From an uncultured Prevotellaceae bacterium (lineage in GTDB: Bacteria > Bacteroidota > Bacteroidia > Bacteroidales > Bacteroidaceae), in contig OMZE01000025.1 in the NCBI GenBank assembly GCA_900315455.1, positions 1 to 63,539 on the forward strand: a stretch of DNA of 63,539 bases, read 5' to 3'. This document shows, piece after piece, positions 35,490-44,949 of this stretch; position 1 is the stretch's first letter, and the number at the start of each line of letters is the position of its first letter. Made by a program: the position numbers and the translations under genes. A model generated the notes under the pieces. That model saw nothing but the letters and a program-made list of their open reading frames with translations, ran no database searches and was not told where the DNA came from.

Positions 35490-38400
35490 ATGAGACATTT
35501 AAGATTACTGCTAACTTTTATGTCAGTTTGTATTGTGTCCGTGGCCTCCGCCTACGACATTGTCGTCGACGGTATCGGATACAACATCACCGACCGTACC
35601 AACCGCACGGTGATGGTGGCAGGCTGGGATAAATCTTATTTCACTGACGGCAACAGTCCTCAGAATCCTAACGTGGGGACGGGGAGTGATGATGTCTCCG
35701 GGCCCGTCAATCTGGTACTTCCCTGGAGAGTCTACTACAATGGTCTTTATTACAAAGTGACCACCATCAATGAAGAGGCTTTCAGCGAATGTACGTCGTT
35801 GAAGACCGTCACCATCCCCAACATGATTACCTCTATCGGCGAATATGCCTTCCAAGGTTGTACCAACCTGCAGACAGTCACTGTGCAATGGACCACTCCG
35901 CTGGCTATCGACTCTGATGTGTTCGATGATGTAGACCTCAGTGGCGTGGTGCTCCGCGTGCTCAAAGGCTACAAGAACGCTTATGCTGCTGCCGACGTGT
36001 GGAAGGATTTCGGCGAGATTCGCGAATATTCCGACAATGTCGACATTGTCATGCAGTTTGAAGACCCCGTGGTGAAAGCAATATGCGTGGAGAACTGGGA
36101 TACCAACAACGACGGTGAACTCACTTACCGTGAGGCCATGGCTGTTGATGATATCAGCGGTTTCTTCGTGGGCAACACCGAAATTACCCGATTCAATGAG
36201 TTGCGTTCGTTCCGTGGCGTGACAGAACTGGGCATGAACGCCTTCAAGGGCTGTTCGTCGCTCCAGACCATCATGCTGCCCTCCGAACTCACCTCCATTG
36301 GCAAGGAAGCCTTCGTAGGTTGCGACGCCCTCGCTTCTATCACCTTGCAGGCGAAGTTGACCACCATCGGCGAGAAAGCCTTCTATGGCTGTGCCAATAT
36401 CGAGAGCCTCACATTGCCTGGCGCACTCGTCAAGATCGGCGACCATGCTTTCGATGGCTGTGCCAAGATACCTTCTGTCTATATCAATGCCAAACTCACC
36501 GACATCGGTGAAGGAGCATTTGCCAACTGTACATCGTTAGCAAGAATCTCAGGTGTTTCCACCAACCCTGCTTATTCTTTCTCGGGTTATTGCCTGTCTT
36601 CGAAAGACGGTTCCGTCCTCTACTGCGTGCCTGCCGGAAACACCACCAAGAACTATTCCGTAGCCACCAAAGTGGTGGAGATAGCACCCTATGCCTTTGC
36701 CGGCAACCAGAACATCAATTCTGTCACACTCAATAACGTGACCCGCATCGGTGCTCATGCCTTCGAGGGCTGTAAGAACTTCTACACCGTCATCTTCCCG
36801 GAGACTGTGACACAGATTGGTACCAACGCTTTCAAGGGAGTGGCTCAGGGCATCCGTGCCCAGGTGAGTTGGAATACCCCGCTTGCCATCTCCGACGGCA
36901 CATTCTCTACTTTCAACCCTGTCACAGAGGGTATCAACGGTCGTCTGTTCGTGCCAACGGGCAAGAAGAGCGCCTATCAGAATGCCACTGGCTGGAAGTG
37001 GTTCGACTTCATCGAGGAGGGAACCATTGCCGACTATGCCGCCCAAATCATCCAGTTCCAGGATGAAACCGTGCGTGATATCTGCGTCGCCAACTTCGAT
37101 AACGACCACGACGGCTATATCACCTACGACGAGGCAGCAGCAGTTACCAGCATCGGTACACTGTTCAAGGGCAAGGAGATTACCACCTTCAACGAGTTGC
37201 AGTATTTCACCGGCCTAACCTCCATCTCTGCAGAGGCATTTGCCAACAGCACCCTGAGCAGCATCATACTTCCTGGCTCGGTGGTATCGATTGGTGCCAA
37301 CGCCTTCGCTTATTGCAACAACCTGAAGAACTTCAATGTGCCTGCTTCGGTGAAGACCATCGGCAATGGTGTGCTTAAGTCGTGTGCTAAACTCACCGCC
37401 ATCACCGTGGATGCTGAAAACACCAATTATGTGAGTTCACTCAACTCCCTCTTCACCAAGGACCACACCAAACTGATACAGTTCCCTGCCTACAACAACT
37501 ACACCAACGTCATGATTCCCGATGGTGTGACAACCATCGCTCCCGAAGCATTCCTCGGCGCATCACGACTCGCTGTCGTGAGCATCTACAGTTCGGTGAA
37601 GAGCATTGGCGAGAACGCCTTCGGCAACTGTACAGCACTCAACGAGGTGAAGGTGTATTGGGAATCACCGCTCGCAGTGCCCGCTTCCACCTTCTCGGGT
37701 GTCGACGTGGCTAATGCCAAACTCGACGTGCCGATGGGAACACAGGCACTCTATGAGGCTGCCGAAGTGTGGAAAGACTTCGGTACGACAGTGGAGTTCA
37801 GCGACCAGTATACCAATCTTGTATTTGCTGACTCTAAGGTAGAGGCCATCTGTGTGTCGAGGTGGGACTCCAACGGCGACCACAAAATCAACGGTGTGGA
37901 GGCCAAGGCTGTGACCGACCTGAGCGATGCCTTCACCGGCAATACCGAAATCACAACATTTGATGAGTTGCAGTACTTCACCTCGCTCAAGACGATTGGC
38001 AACAACGCCTTCAAGGGCTGTACGGCGCTCACCACCATCACTATGCCTTCTTCTGTCACCACTATCGGTGAGAGTGCTTTCGAGGGTTGTGAGAATCTCA
38101 ACAGGCCCATGTTGCCTGTCGCCCTTGTCACTATCGGCAAGAAAGCGTTCTACGGCTGTAAGACCTTCAACAGGGTATACCTTTATAAGAATGTGGCCTC
38201 CATCGGAGAGGGTGCATTCGGAATGTGTACTTCAGTTGCCTACTTCCAGATACAGGCTGGCAATTCATATTACAAGGTGGCCAACGACGCCCTCTTCTCT
38301 TACGACTACTCCACCATCATCGCCTACCCGGCTGCTAAGTCAAAGACCGACTTCAATCCTTCGGCAGAAATCAAGGCTGTCTATCCCTACGCTTTCAGTG

Positions 38401-41192
38401 GCGCAACAAAGATTACATCGGTCTCCTTCAATGAGATTACCTCCATCGGTGACTATGGCTTCGAAGGCTGTACAGGTCTGAAGAGCATCGACATCGGTCC
38501 GAAGGTAGCCACCGTCGGCGAGGGTGCTTTCTCGGGTTGCGGCAACCTGCAGAGCATCAATATCCCCAGCACCGTCACTTCCATTGGCCAAAAGGCCTTC
38601 AACGGCATGCCCGCTGGCGTGAAGTGTCAGGTGGCACGCAACACCCCGCTGTCAATCAACGACAATACTTTCTCCAACGCAGGCGAACTCGCCAGCGGAC
38701 AAATCACTGGCATCCTCTTCGTACCGAAGGGCACCACGAGCCGCTACGAGACTGCCAACGGATGGAAGTTCTTCGCTCTCTACAAGGAGACGAGCATGGA
38801 AGATTATGACGCCACCCTCATCCACTTCGAAGACTTGCTCGTAGAGCAACTCGCTGTAGAGGCTTGGGATACCGATGGCGACAGCCATATCAGTTACGAG
38901 GAGGCTGCACTGGTAGGCGACCTCGGTACAACATTCACAGGTAAGCCCATCACTACCTTCAATGAGTTGCAGTATTTCACTGCCCTCACTGAAATCGGCG
39001 ACGAAGCCTTCAAGAACTCTACCCTTACTGCCATCACCATGCCCGAGAGCGTTACACGCTTTGGCAAGAGTGCTTTCCAGGGCACTGCCCTCAGCACCTT
39101 CAACCGTCTGCCGGCTCTCACCGAGATTGGCGACAGCGCCTTTGCCTACAACACGGGCCTGACAGGTGCTTCCATCTCCTCGAATATCACGAAGGTGGGC
39201 ACTGGTGCCTTCAAGGGTTGTAAGAAACTGACTTACTTCAAGGTCGATGAGGCCAATGCCAACTACAAGGCTATCGACGGTGTGCTCTTCAATAAGGATG
39301 GCGACACCATGTTGCAGTTCCCCGCTGCCAAGGAAATCGGCATCGAGTATGTGCTCGACGAGAGTGTCACCACGATTGGTGAGGATGCCTTCACCATGGT
39401 GCAGCAACTCAAGACCCTCGTGCTCCATGACGGCGTGTTCGAAATCGGTCCCAACGCATTCCGTGCCTGCGAAGCCCTCGACTCCGTGGTGGTGGAATGG
39501 ACCAATCCGCTCACCGTACCTACCAACACCTTCTCGGGTGTCGACGTGAGCAACTGCGCACTCAGCGTGCCTAAGGGCAGCCTGAGCAAATACAAGAAAG
39601 CCGCAGTATGGAAGAACTTCCGCATCGATGAGTATCTCATCGACAGTTCTGTCATCGATTTCGAGGATGACAACGTGAAAGCCATCTGTGTGGCCAACTG
39701 GGATACCAGCGGAGATGGTAACCTGACCGTGGCAGAGGCCAAGCAGGCCTATAGGCTCAGCGACTACTTCAAGGGCAACACGACAATCACCAAGTTCAAT
39801 GAACTGAAATACTTCACCGGACTCACCGGCATTACTAACGAAGCCTTCAGGGGTTGTACAGCACTCGAGGAAATCACGCTGCCGAAGACCATCACCAACA
39901 TCGCCAAGGGTGCTTTCGGTGAGTGCTCGAGCCTCAAGTCGATACAGATTCCCGCAGCCACCACTACCGTGGGTATGGGCGTGTTTGCCAACTGTACCTC
40001 GCTGACCAGCATCTCCGTGGCAGAAGGCAACACCAAGTACGTGGTAGAGGATGGTGTGCTCTTCGATATCAACAAGACTCAACTCGTGGCTTATCCCGCA
40101 GGCAAGCAAGGTGGATACACCGTTCCCGAGTCAGTGAAGACTATTAAAGGCTATGCCTTCTGTGGTGCTGCCGGCCTCACTTCGCTGAAGTTGCCGAAGA
40201 ACCTGAACACGCTCGAGGAAGGCGCTCTGGAGTATTGCTCATCGCTGGAGTTCCTCAGTCTGCCAGCCTCTGTTGGCAGTGTTGCCAATTACAACTTCAA
40301 AGGATGCACTGCACTGAAGACAGTGAAGGTGGCATGGAGCAATGCCCTCGACGTAGAGCAATGGGCATTCAATGAATACGACTTCACCGGCACCCGCCTC
40401 TATGTACCTGTGCTCTCGAAAGAGAGTTATGCATCGCATGCCGTATGGGGCTCCTTCGAGAAAATCATCGAATATCCCAACTGCGACGTCAACGGTGACG
40501 GCCTTGCCGACATGCTTGATGCTGTGGATATCGTGAAATATATCGTCAATCAGCCTGCTGCTTCCTTCGACAAGATTCTCGCCGATTTCAATGAAGACGA
40601 AGAGATCACCACGTCTGATGCCGTCATCCTGGTGAACATGATTGCCAATGGCGAGGCTGCTCCCAACATCAATTACGCTCCGCGCATGGATGTGGAGGAG
40701 ACGGTTACCCTCACCAAGGACATCAACAATGTGCTTTCGCTCTGCATCGACAGCGAGGTGCCCTATACCGCCTTCCAGTTCGACCTTACCCTGCCCGAAC
40801 TCTCCGAGGTAGAACTTGTTCAACTCTCCGAGCGACTCAAGGGGCATCAGATGGTCTACAACAAGATAGGCGACAACACCTACCGCTTCGTTGCCATCTC
40901 GTTCGTCAACAAGCCATTTGAAGGTATCGACGGTTCGGTCATCAATATCCTCGCCGGTAATCCCGATTTGGATGAAATCGTGGCAGAGAACATCCAGTTC
41001 ATCACCGCCGACGGTGCTACCCACCATTTCGACAACATCGGTTTCGCCGTGCCTACAGGTATTGCCCAGGTCATGGGCGACAGCCGCAAGGCAGTGGAAG
41101 ATGGTGTATACTACAACCTCAATGGTATGCGCGTCGACCATCCTACAAAGGGTGTCTATATCCTCAATGGCAAGAAAGTAGTTATCAAATAA
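35490..41192 (+). CDS. Giant BspA-like leucine-rich surface protein with EF-hand-like modules and dockerin
   Basis: A 1900-aa exported protein. After the signal peptide (near SAYD, residue 22) come LRR_5 (BspA/TpLRR) repeats of the form IGEYAFQGCTNLQTVTV. They are arranged in blocks, each opened by a calcium-loop-like segment such as WDTNNDGELTYREA. Five such segments occur (about residues 192, 527, 783, 1117 and 1394), each followed by FNELxYFTxL. Near 1670-1730 is a dockerin-like pair (CDVNGDGLADMLDAVDIV, DFNEDEEITTSDAVIL), then a cohesin-like beta domain and the tail YNLNGMRVDHPTKGVYILNGKKVVIK-type. BspA proteins bind host extracellular proteins. It ends 15 bases before the cohesin/dockerin gene. 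Confidence 0.85.
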   Translation: MRHLRLLLTFMSVCIVSVASAYDIVVDGIGYNITDRTNRTVMVAGWDKSYFTDGNSPQNPNVGTGSDDVSGPVNLVLPWRVYYNGLYYKVTTINEEAFSECTSLKTVTIPNMITSIGEYAFQGCTNLQTVTVQWTTPLAIDSDVFDDVDLSGVVLRVLKGYKNAYAAADVWKDFGEIREYSDNVDIVMQFEDPVVKAICVENWDTNNDGELTYREAMAVDDISGFFVGNTEITRFNELRSFRGVTELGMNAFKGCSSLQTIMLPSELTSIGKEAFVGCDALASITLQAKLTTIGEKAFYGCANIESLTLPGALVKIGDHAFDGCAKIPSVYINAKLTDIGEGAFANCTSLARISGVSTNPAYSFSGYCLSSKDGSVLYCVPAGNTTKNYSVATKVVEIAPYAFAGNQNINSVTLNNVTRIGAHAFEGCKNFYTVIFPETVTQIGTNAFKGVAQGIRAQVSWNTPLAISDGTFSTFNPVTEGINGRLFVPTGKKSAYQNATGWKWFDFIEEGTIADYAAQIIQFQDETVRDICVANFDNDHDGYITYDEAAAVTSIGTLFKGKEITTFNELQYFTGLTSISAEAFANSTLSSIILPGSVVSIGANAFAYCNNLKNFNVPASVKTIGNGVLKSCAKLTAITVDAENTNYVSSLNSLFTKDHTKLIQFPAYNNYTNVMIPDGVTTIAPEAFLGASRLAVVSIYSSVKSIGENAFGNCTALNEVKVYWESPLAVPASTFSGVDVANAKLDVPMGTQALYEAAEVWKDFGTTVEFSDQYTNLVFADSKVEAICVSRWDSNGDHKINGVEAKAVTDLSDAFTGNTEITTFDELQYFTSLKTIGNNAFKGCTALTTITMPSSVTTIGESAFEGCENLNRPMLPVALVTIGKKAFYGCKTFNRVYLYKNVASIGEGAFGMCTSVAYFQIQAGNSYYKVANDALFSYDYSTIIAYPAAKSKTDFNPSAEIKAVYPYAFSGATKITSVSFNEITSIGDYGFEGCTGLKSIDIGPKVATVGEGAFSGCGNLQSINIPSTVTSIGQKAFNGMPAGVKCQVARNTPLSINDNTFSNAGELASGQITGILFVPKGTTSRYETANGWKFFALYKETSMEDYDATLIHFEDLLVEQLAVEAWDTDGDSHISYEEAALVGDLGTTFTGKPITTFNELQYFTALTEIGDEAFKNSTLTAITMPESVTRFGKSAFQGTALSTFNRLPALTEIGDSAFAYNTGLTGASISSNITKVGTGAFKGCKKLTYFKVDEANANYKAIDGVLFNKDGDTMLQFPAAKEIGIEYVLDESVTTIGEDAFTMVQQLKTLVLHDGVFEIGPNAFRACEALDSVVVEWTNPLTVPTNTFSGVDVSNCALSVPKGSLSKYKKAAVWKNFRIDEYLIDSSVIDFEDDNVKAICVANWDTSGDGNLTVAEAKQAYRLSDYFKGNTTITKFNELKYFTGLTGITNEAFRGCTALEEITLPKTITNIAKGAFGECSSLKSIQIPAATTTVGMGVFANCTSLTSISVAEGNTKYVVEDGVLFDINKTQLVAYPAGKQGGYTVPESVKTIKGYAFCGAAGLTSLKLPKNLNTLEEGALEYCSSLEFLSLPASVGSVANYNFKGCTALKTVKVAWSNALDVEQWAFNEYDFTGTRLYVPVLSKESYASHAVWGSFEKIIEYPNCDVNGDGLADMLDAVDIVKYIVNQPAASFDKILADFNEDEEITTSDAVILVNMIANGEAAPNINYAPRMDVEETVTLTKDINNVLSLCIDSEVPYTAFQFDLTLPELSEVELVQLSERLKGHQMVYNKIGDNTYRFVAISFVNKPFEGIDGSVINILAGNPDLDEIVAENIQFITADGATHHFDNIGFAVPTGIAQVMGDSRKAVEDGVYYNLNGMRVDHPTKGVYILNGKKVVIK

Positions 41193-41207
41193 TCAATGCT
41201 TCGAACA

Positions 41208-41858
41208 ATGAGAAACAAAATCATATTCCTGGCTATGGCTCTGCTGAGCCTTGCCTATACCTCAAAGGCTGAGAGTGTGAAAATCGATGATTTCACCATC
41301 ACGGCGGGAGAGACCGCCACGGTGACCATCGACTTAACCAATACCCACACCAACCTTACGGCCTTCAGCCTTACTTTGGAACTGCCCGAGGGAATCACAC
41401 TGGTCGAAGCCAAGGCTACCGCCAGATACGCAGGCACCATCGTGGTGGGAAATCCTGTTGCCAATCAGTATAACATCTGTGGCATCGCTACGGATCTGGC
41501 AACCATCACCGGCAATTCGGGTGCCTTGGTCACCCTTACCCTCCAGGCTGCCGATAAAGTCAGACCCGGTGAGTATACGGGAAGCATCAAGAATGTTGAC
41601 TTCATCACCACTGGCCGCACGCATATCAAACCAACCAACTCCACCTTCAAGGTGACCGTGGAGAAGGGTACTGCCGCCTTGCTCGGTGACGCCAACGACG
41701 ATGGCCTTATCAACGTGAGTGATATAACTACCATCATCAACTATGTGCTGGCTAAGAACCCGTCGCCATTCTCCTTTATCAATGCAGACTACAATGGCGA
41801 TGGCCTTATCAACATGAGTGACGTGTCAGGTATTATCAACGTCATCCTTGGTAGATAA
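41208..41858 (+). CDS. Secreted cohesin-like plus dockerin protein
   Basis: A 216-aa exported protein. Signal peptide MRNKIIFLAMALL..., cleavage near SKAE. Residues about 22-150 form a cohesin-type beta sandwich (GETATVTIDLTN, FSLTLELPEGI, VTLTLQAADKV). Residues about 155-216 form a complete type I dockerin pair: GDANDDGLINVSDITTIINY and DYNGDGLINMSDVSGIIN. It follows the BspA-like gene with a 15-base gap and probably shares its transcript. An in-frame ATG at 41196 is the alternative start. The pairing suggests these surface proteins dock to each other; this is inference. Confidence 0.8.
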   Translation: MRNKIIFLAMALLSLAYTSKAESVKIDDFTITAGETATVTIDLTNTHTNLTAFSLTLELPEGITLVEAKATARYAGTIVVGNPVANQYNICGIATDLATITGNSGALVTLTLQAADKVRPGEYTGSIKNVDFITTGRTHIKPTNSTFKVTVEKGTAALLGDANDDGLINVSDITTIINYVLAKNPSPFSFINADYNGDGLINMSDVSGIINVILGR

Positions 41859-41895
41859 CCTCAAGTATCAGGGCAATAATCCCCGATATACCCTT

Positions 41896-41930
41896 AAGCC
41901 TCCCGCTGCCACACAGCGGGAGGCTTTTTT
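41896..41930 (+). terminator. Strong intrinsic terminator
   Basis: Perfect 13-bp stem AAGCCTCCCGCTG / CAGCGGGAGGCTT with a 5-base loop, followed by T. It ends the BspA/dockerin transcript and isolates the capsid gene. Confidence 0.9.
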
Positions 41931-41932
41931 AT

Positions 41933-41981
41933 CTATAGTCTCTATAGTTACTATAGTTACTATAGTCACTATAGTCTCTAG
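41933..41981. repeat. Nine-bp tandem repeat (CTATAGTTA)n
   Basis: Five 9-base units from 41933 to 41977 (CTATAGTCT, CTATAGTTA twice, CTATAGTCA, CTATAGTCT) plus CTAG. The same unit family is at 5743-5791. Confidence 0.9.
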
Positions 41982-42043
41982 AAAAATCAAAAAAAAATCT
42001 CCCGTCCATACGAAAATGCCATGAAATCCCTTTGGTTGGATGC

Positions 42044-42051
42044 TATTTTTG
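42044..42051 (+). promoter_or_regulatory. -7 promoter box of the capsid gene
   Basis: TATTTTTG at 42044-42051, 44 bases before the capsid ATG. The only nearby TTTG (42031-42034) is too close to be a -33 element. Confidence 0.5.
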
Positions 42052-42095
42052 CAGCGTGAAAAGTAAACACATTTATTGATTAACATCCAACTATC

Positions 42096-43478
42096 ATGAG
42101 TACAACATCATCACCACTGCCCGATGCCGGTATCACCAACTCCGGTCACGAACTCTACAAGGGCACCACAGAGCACCACACCACGGCAGGCGCTGCCGCC
42201 ACTCATCCCGACAATCCCGCCGGCATCCTCACCGAGACATTCGGACGCGCTGATGCCGACAGCGAGATGTATCAGAAAGACATCGACGAGCGCATCACCC
42301 GCATCCGCCCCATGGCAACCCCCGTCGACCAGATTTCACGCTATGCCCATAGCCAGCACGCCTCGTCGTTCGAAGTGAAGTATTACAGCGTGGGCACCCG
42401 TCCGGTGAAGACCACTCTCACCCAGGCTGTCTCCTCAAGCAATGGCGTGTCTACTGCCATCCAAGTGGCCGACCCCGATATGTTCACCCTCGACGACACC
42501 ATCCGCGTGGTAGGCGTGAAGGCTATCAACAACCACAAGGGGGTGGCATACAATGCCAACGACGCGAAGACACCCGATTTGGAACTGTGTGTCTGCGGCA
42601 AGACTTCCGATGGCCAGCCCATCGTCTTCGCCGTCAACGGCAATGCTGTCAATGGCCAGAACATCGGTGTGCCCGCCCTCAACAACGGCACTGTGCTCAT
42701 CCGCATGGGCAAGTCGTGCGGCGAACTCGACGTGCAGACCGGACGTTTCAACAACATCCCTACCTCGGAACTGCAATACTGCCAGAACTTCATGGCGCAG
42801 ATAGAGCAGTCTACACTCGACAAGATAGCCGCGAAGGAAGTGAACTGGGGCTTCTCCGACCTTGAGGAAGACAGCATCTACGACATGCGCCTGGCCATGG
42901 AGAACTCCTATCTCTTCGGCGACATGAACGTCGTCAACCATTCGGTGAAAGATGGTATGTCGCAATGGTTCACCAAGGGCATCTGGTGGCAGGCAGGAAA
43001 GGATATCGAGGTGGGTACATGGAACGGCAGCAAGGGCTGTGCCGTCATCACAGATGAAGACCTCGTCGACATCTCCAAAGACCTCTTCGTGGGCACCGGC
43101 ATCGGCAACAAGCGCAAGGTGATGTTCTGTGGCTCCGACTTCCTCGCCGCTCTTTCGAAAATCGACAGCGACAAGTTTCGCCTGAAAGACACTGTGGAGG
43201 TGTGGAACCTGAAGTTCAAGAGTTGGGAAACCGACTTCGGCGAGATCCTCGCCATCCATCATGAACTCTTCGACCTCAACGGTATGGCCGACTACGCCTT
43301 CGCCCTCGACCCGGAGTTCCTTACCAAGAAGACACACCTATCGTGGAGCCGCAACATCCTCGACCTGAAGAAGGCGGGCGTGCGCAACACCGATGCCGTA
43401 GTGCTGCAGGAAATCAGTTGCCTCTACCTGCGTTATGCCAAGGCCCACGCCCGCTTGCGCCTCGCTTCACCTATTTAA
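42096..43478 (+). CDS. Major capsid protein, SU10/DUF5309-like
   Basis: A 460-aa head protein with an HK97-type fold pattern. The N-terminal 60 residues are Thr/Ala-rich. From about 66 it reads DIDERITRIRPMATPVDQISRYA, the start typical of SU10-like capsids, followed by beta-rich domain sequence (VKTTLTQAVSSSNGVSTAI), a middle with EKNSYLFGDM-type helices, and a C-terminal LSWSRNILDLKKAGVRNTDAVVLQEISCLYLRYAKAHARL that matches capsid P-domain endings. Full length and undamaged. It stands 14 kb from the terminase, directly after a host surface-protein operon. It heads the largest block of phage genes in the window. Confidence 0.75.
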   Translation: MSTTSSPLPDAGITNSGHELYKGTTEHHTTAGAAATHPDNPAGILTETFGRADADSEMYQKDIDERITRIRPMATPVDQISRYAHSQHASSFEVKYYSVGTRPVKTTLTQAVSSSNGVSTAIQVADPDMFTLDDTIRVVGVKAINNHKGVAYNANDAKTPDLELCVCGKTSDGQPIVFAVNGNAVNGQNIGVPALNNGTVLIRMGKSCGELDVQTGRFNNIPTSELQYCQNFMAQIEQSTLDKIAAKEVNWGFSDLEEDSIYDMRLAMENSYLFGDMNVVNHSVKDGMSQWFTKGIWWQAGKDIEVGTWNGSKGCAVITDEDLVDISKDLFVGTGIGNKRKVMFCGSDFLAALSKIDSDKFRLKDTVEVWNLKFKSWETDFGEILAIHHELFDLNGMADYAFALDPEFLTKKTHLSWSRNILDLKKAGVRNTDAVVLQEISCLYLRYAKAHARLRLASPI

Positions 43479-43576
43479 ATCTCGGTGAGGTGTCCAGTTG
43501 TTGCTGGTTCCAGCAATTCGGGATAAATGAATCATTCCCCAATTCTCCAGTTCGGGATAAAAAGATATTCTATACC

Positions 43577-43981
43577 ATGACCAAGACCTATATCTCAAGC
43601 ACGGAGGTCTGCTTCAATGTGTGTGTGGCAGGAAAGTGGACGCATGTCTCTTTCGTGCCACTCACTCTCGGAGGAAGTTATTTCACCACTTCCGACACAT
43701 TGTTGCAAGACGCCATTGAGTCGCACCGCTTCTTCGGTACCCTCGTCACCTTGGGACGTGTCGACGACACCCCGCCACTGCCAACTGCCGATACCGAAGA
43801 GCATGCCGATGACCAACCACAGTCCATCACTTTCAGTTCAATAAACGATGCCAGAGCATGGCTCGCCGAAAGGTTTGGCACCTCTTACTCCAAGATACGC
43901 CACAAGGAGCAGATAGAATGTGCTGCCCAAGAACAAGGCTATGTCATCACATTCAACACCCCCGGCTCCAATTCCCCCTAA
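43577..43981 (+). CDS. Phage-type structural protein of unknown role
   Basis: A 134-aa protein starting MTKTYISSTEVCFNVCV. The N-terminal 65 residues are beta-rich (FVPLTLGGSYFTTSD, HRFFGTLVTLG). A Pro/Asp/Glu linker follows, then a C-terminal helical motif INDARAWLAERFGTSYSKIRHKE with ECAAQEQGYVITF, which resembles a small SAP/HeH-like fold. It comes 98 bases after the capsid gene and is probably a decoration or head-completion protein. ATG at 43577; the frame is open far upstream inside the capsid gene, but that part lacks protein-like composition. Confidence 0.5.
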   Translation: MTKTYISSTEVCFNVCVAGKWTHVSFVPLTLGGSYFTTSDTLLQDAIESHRFFGTLVTLGRVDDTPPLPTADTEEHADDQPQSITFSSINDARAWLAERFGTSYSKIRHKEQIECAAQEQGYVITFNTPGSNSP

Positions 43982-44050
43982 AGCGCCACAATGCCCAAAT
44001 CGCCCATCCTGCCCATTCCGCCCATAACCCCCATAAATCCCCCCCAAAAA

Positions 44051-44314
44051 ATGACTTCCTGGAAAGAAAAAGAACTAAAAGAACGTCGCACCCCCTTCCT
44101 CTCACGGGGAATGGGGCGCACCACACACCTTGAAGAGAGCACGGCGCTGCTCGATGAGCGCACCACAGTGCTCGAAGAGCGCGCATCGTTGCTCGAAGAG
44201 CGCACCGATACCCTCGAGACCCTCGCTGCAGGCCATCTGCCTGTCGCCTTTGTCGAAGAACTCCCTCCGCAGCCCAACCCCGACACCATCTACTTCATTT
44301 GTTCCGCGCCATGA
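44051..44314 (+). CDS. Small coiled-coil phage-type protein
   Basis: An 87-aa protein (start at ATG 44051; the ATG at 43991 would add a Pro-rich, probably untranslated lead). Its centre repeats LEERTxxLEERASLLEERTDTLE: four heptads of a coiled coil encoded by near-perfect DNA repeats. The end reads PNPDTIYFICSAP. Its stop overlaps the next start (ATGA at 44311), showing it belongs to the phage block. The repeat suggests a short trimeric or dimeric stalk or tape-like piece; function not known. Confidence 0.55.
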   Translation: MTSWKEKELKERRTPFLSRGMGRTTHLEESTALLDERTTVLEERASLLEERTDTLETLAAGHLPVAFVEELPPQPNPDTIYFICSAP

Positions 44315-44910
44315 AATACTCCATTCATCAGGTTATCCACGATGTGAGCGTCAGGCTCGACCTCGATGATGCCGACGAACCCCTCATCACCGTCAACGAC
44401 AGGGGAGCACGCACCATCGCCGACATCATCACGTCGCAGGTGGAGTGGGGGGCACGGCAGGTCATCGAGGAAGCCCCCCTCCACCTACTCGGCACCGGCG
44501 TGCCTCTCCGTGGGGGCGTGGCATGGCAACAGTCTCCCGGTGTGGGGATGGCCATGCTGTTGCTCCCCGACGACTTCCTCCGACTCCTTGCCATCCGCAT
44601 GAGCGACTGGCGGTGCGACGCCAAAATCATCACCGTCCACGATGTGGAATACCAGTGGCAGTCGAGCAGGTTCCCAGCGGTCAGGGGAAACCCCGAACGT
44701 CCTGTCGCCGCCATCGTCACCACTCCCATGGGATTGGCAGTGGAACTCTATTCCTCACTGGGTGGCGCAGGAGTCACCCTATCCAAGGCACTCTATCAGT
44801 CTGTGCCACGACTCCATGAGGGTGCCATCAGTCTTCCACCGTTGCTCTACCACGAAATCATCTCCCGCATCGCCACACTCACACGCCAGTCGTATGTGGC
44901 TTTCGCATAG
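44311..44910 (+). CDS. Phage-type head-tail connector candidate
   Basis: A 199-aa soluble protein starting MKYSIHQVIHDVSVRLDLDDAD. It combines helical segments (DIITSQVEWGARQVIEEAP) with beta segments, the central LLLPDDFLRLLAIRMSDWRC and a C-terminal LPPLLYHEIISRIATLTRQSY. It overlaps the previous gene by 4 bases and precedes the tail-fibre gene by 39. The position after small head genes and before the fibres fits an adaptor or neck role, but I recognise no family. Confidence 0.45.
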   Translation: MKYSIHQVIHDVSVRLDLDDADEPLITVNDRGARTIADIITSQVEWGARQVIEEAPLHLLGTGVPLRGGVAWQQSPGVGMAMLLLPDDFLRLLAIRMSDWRCDAKIITVHDVEYQWQSSRFPAVRGNPERPVAAIVTTPMGLAVELYSSLGGAGVTLSKALYQSVPRLHEGAISLPPLLYHEIISRIATLTRQSYVAFA

Positions 44911-44949
44911 TCGCCTTGACCCTGACATCATTCATCAACATCTTCTATC

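Noticed and set aside
38652-40109. Long reverse ORFs inside the BspA-like gene (also 35523-36446)
   Set aside because: They mirror the repeat DNA of the forward gene and show no independent motifs or promoter.
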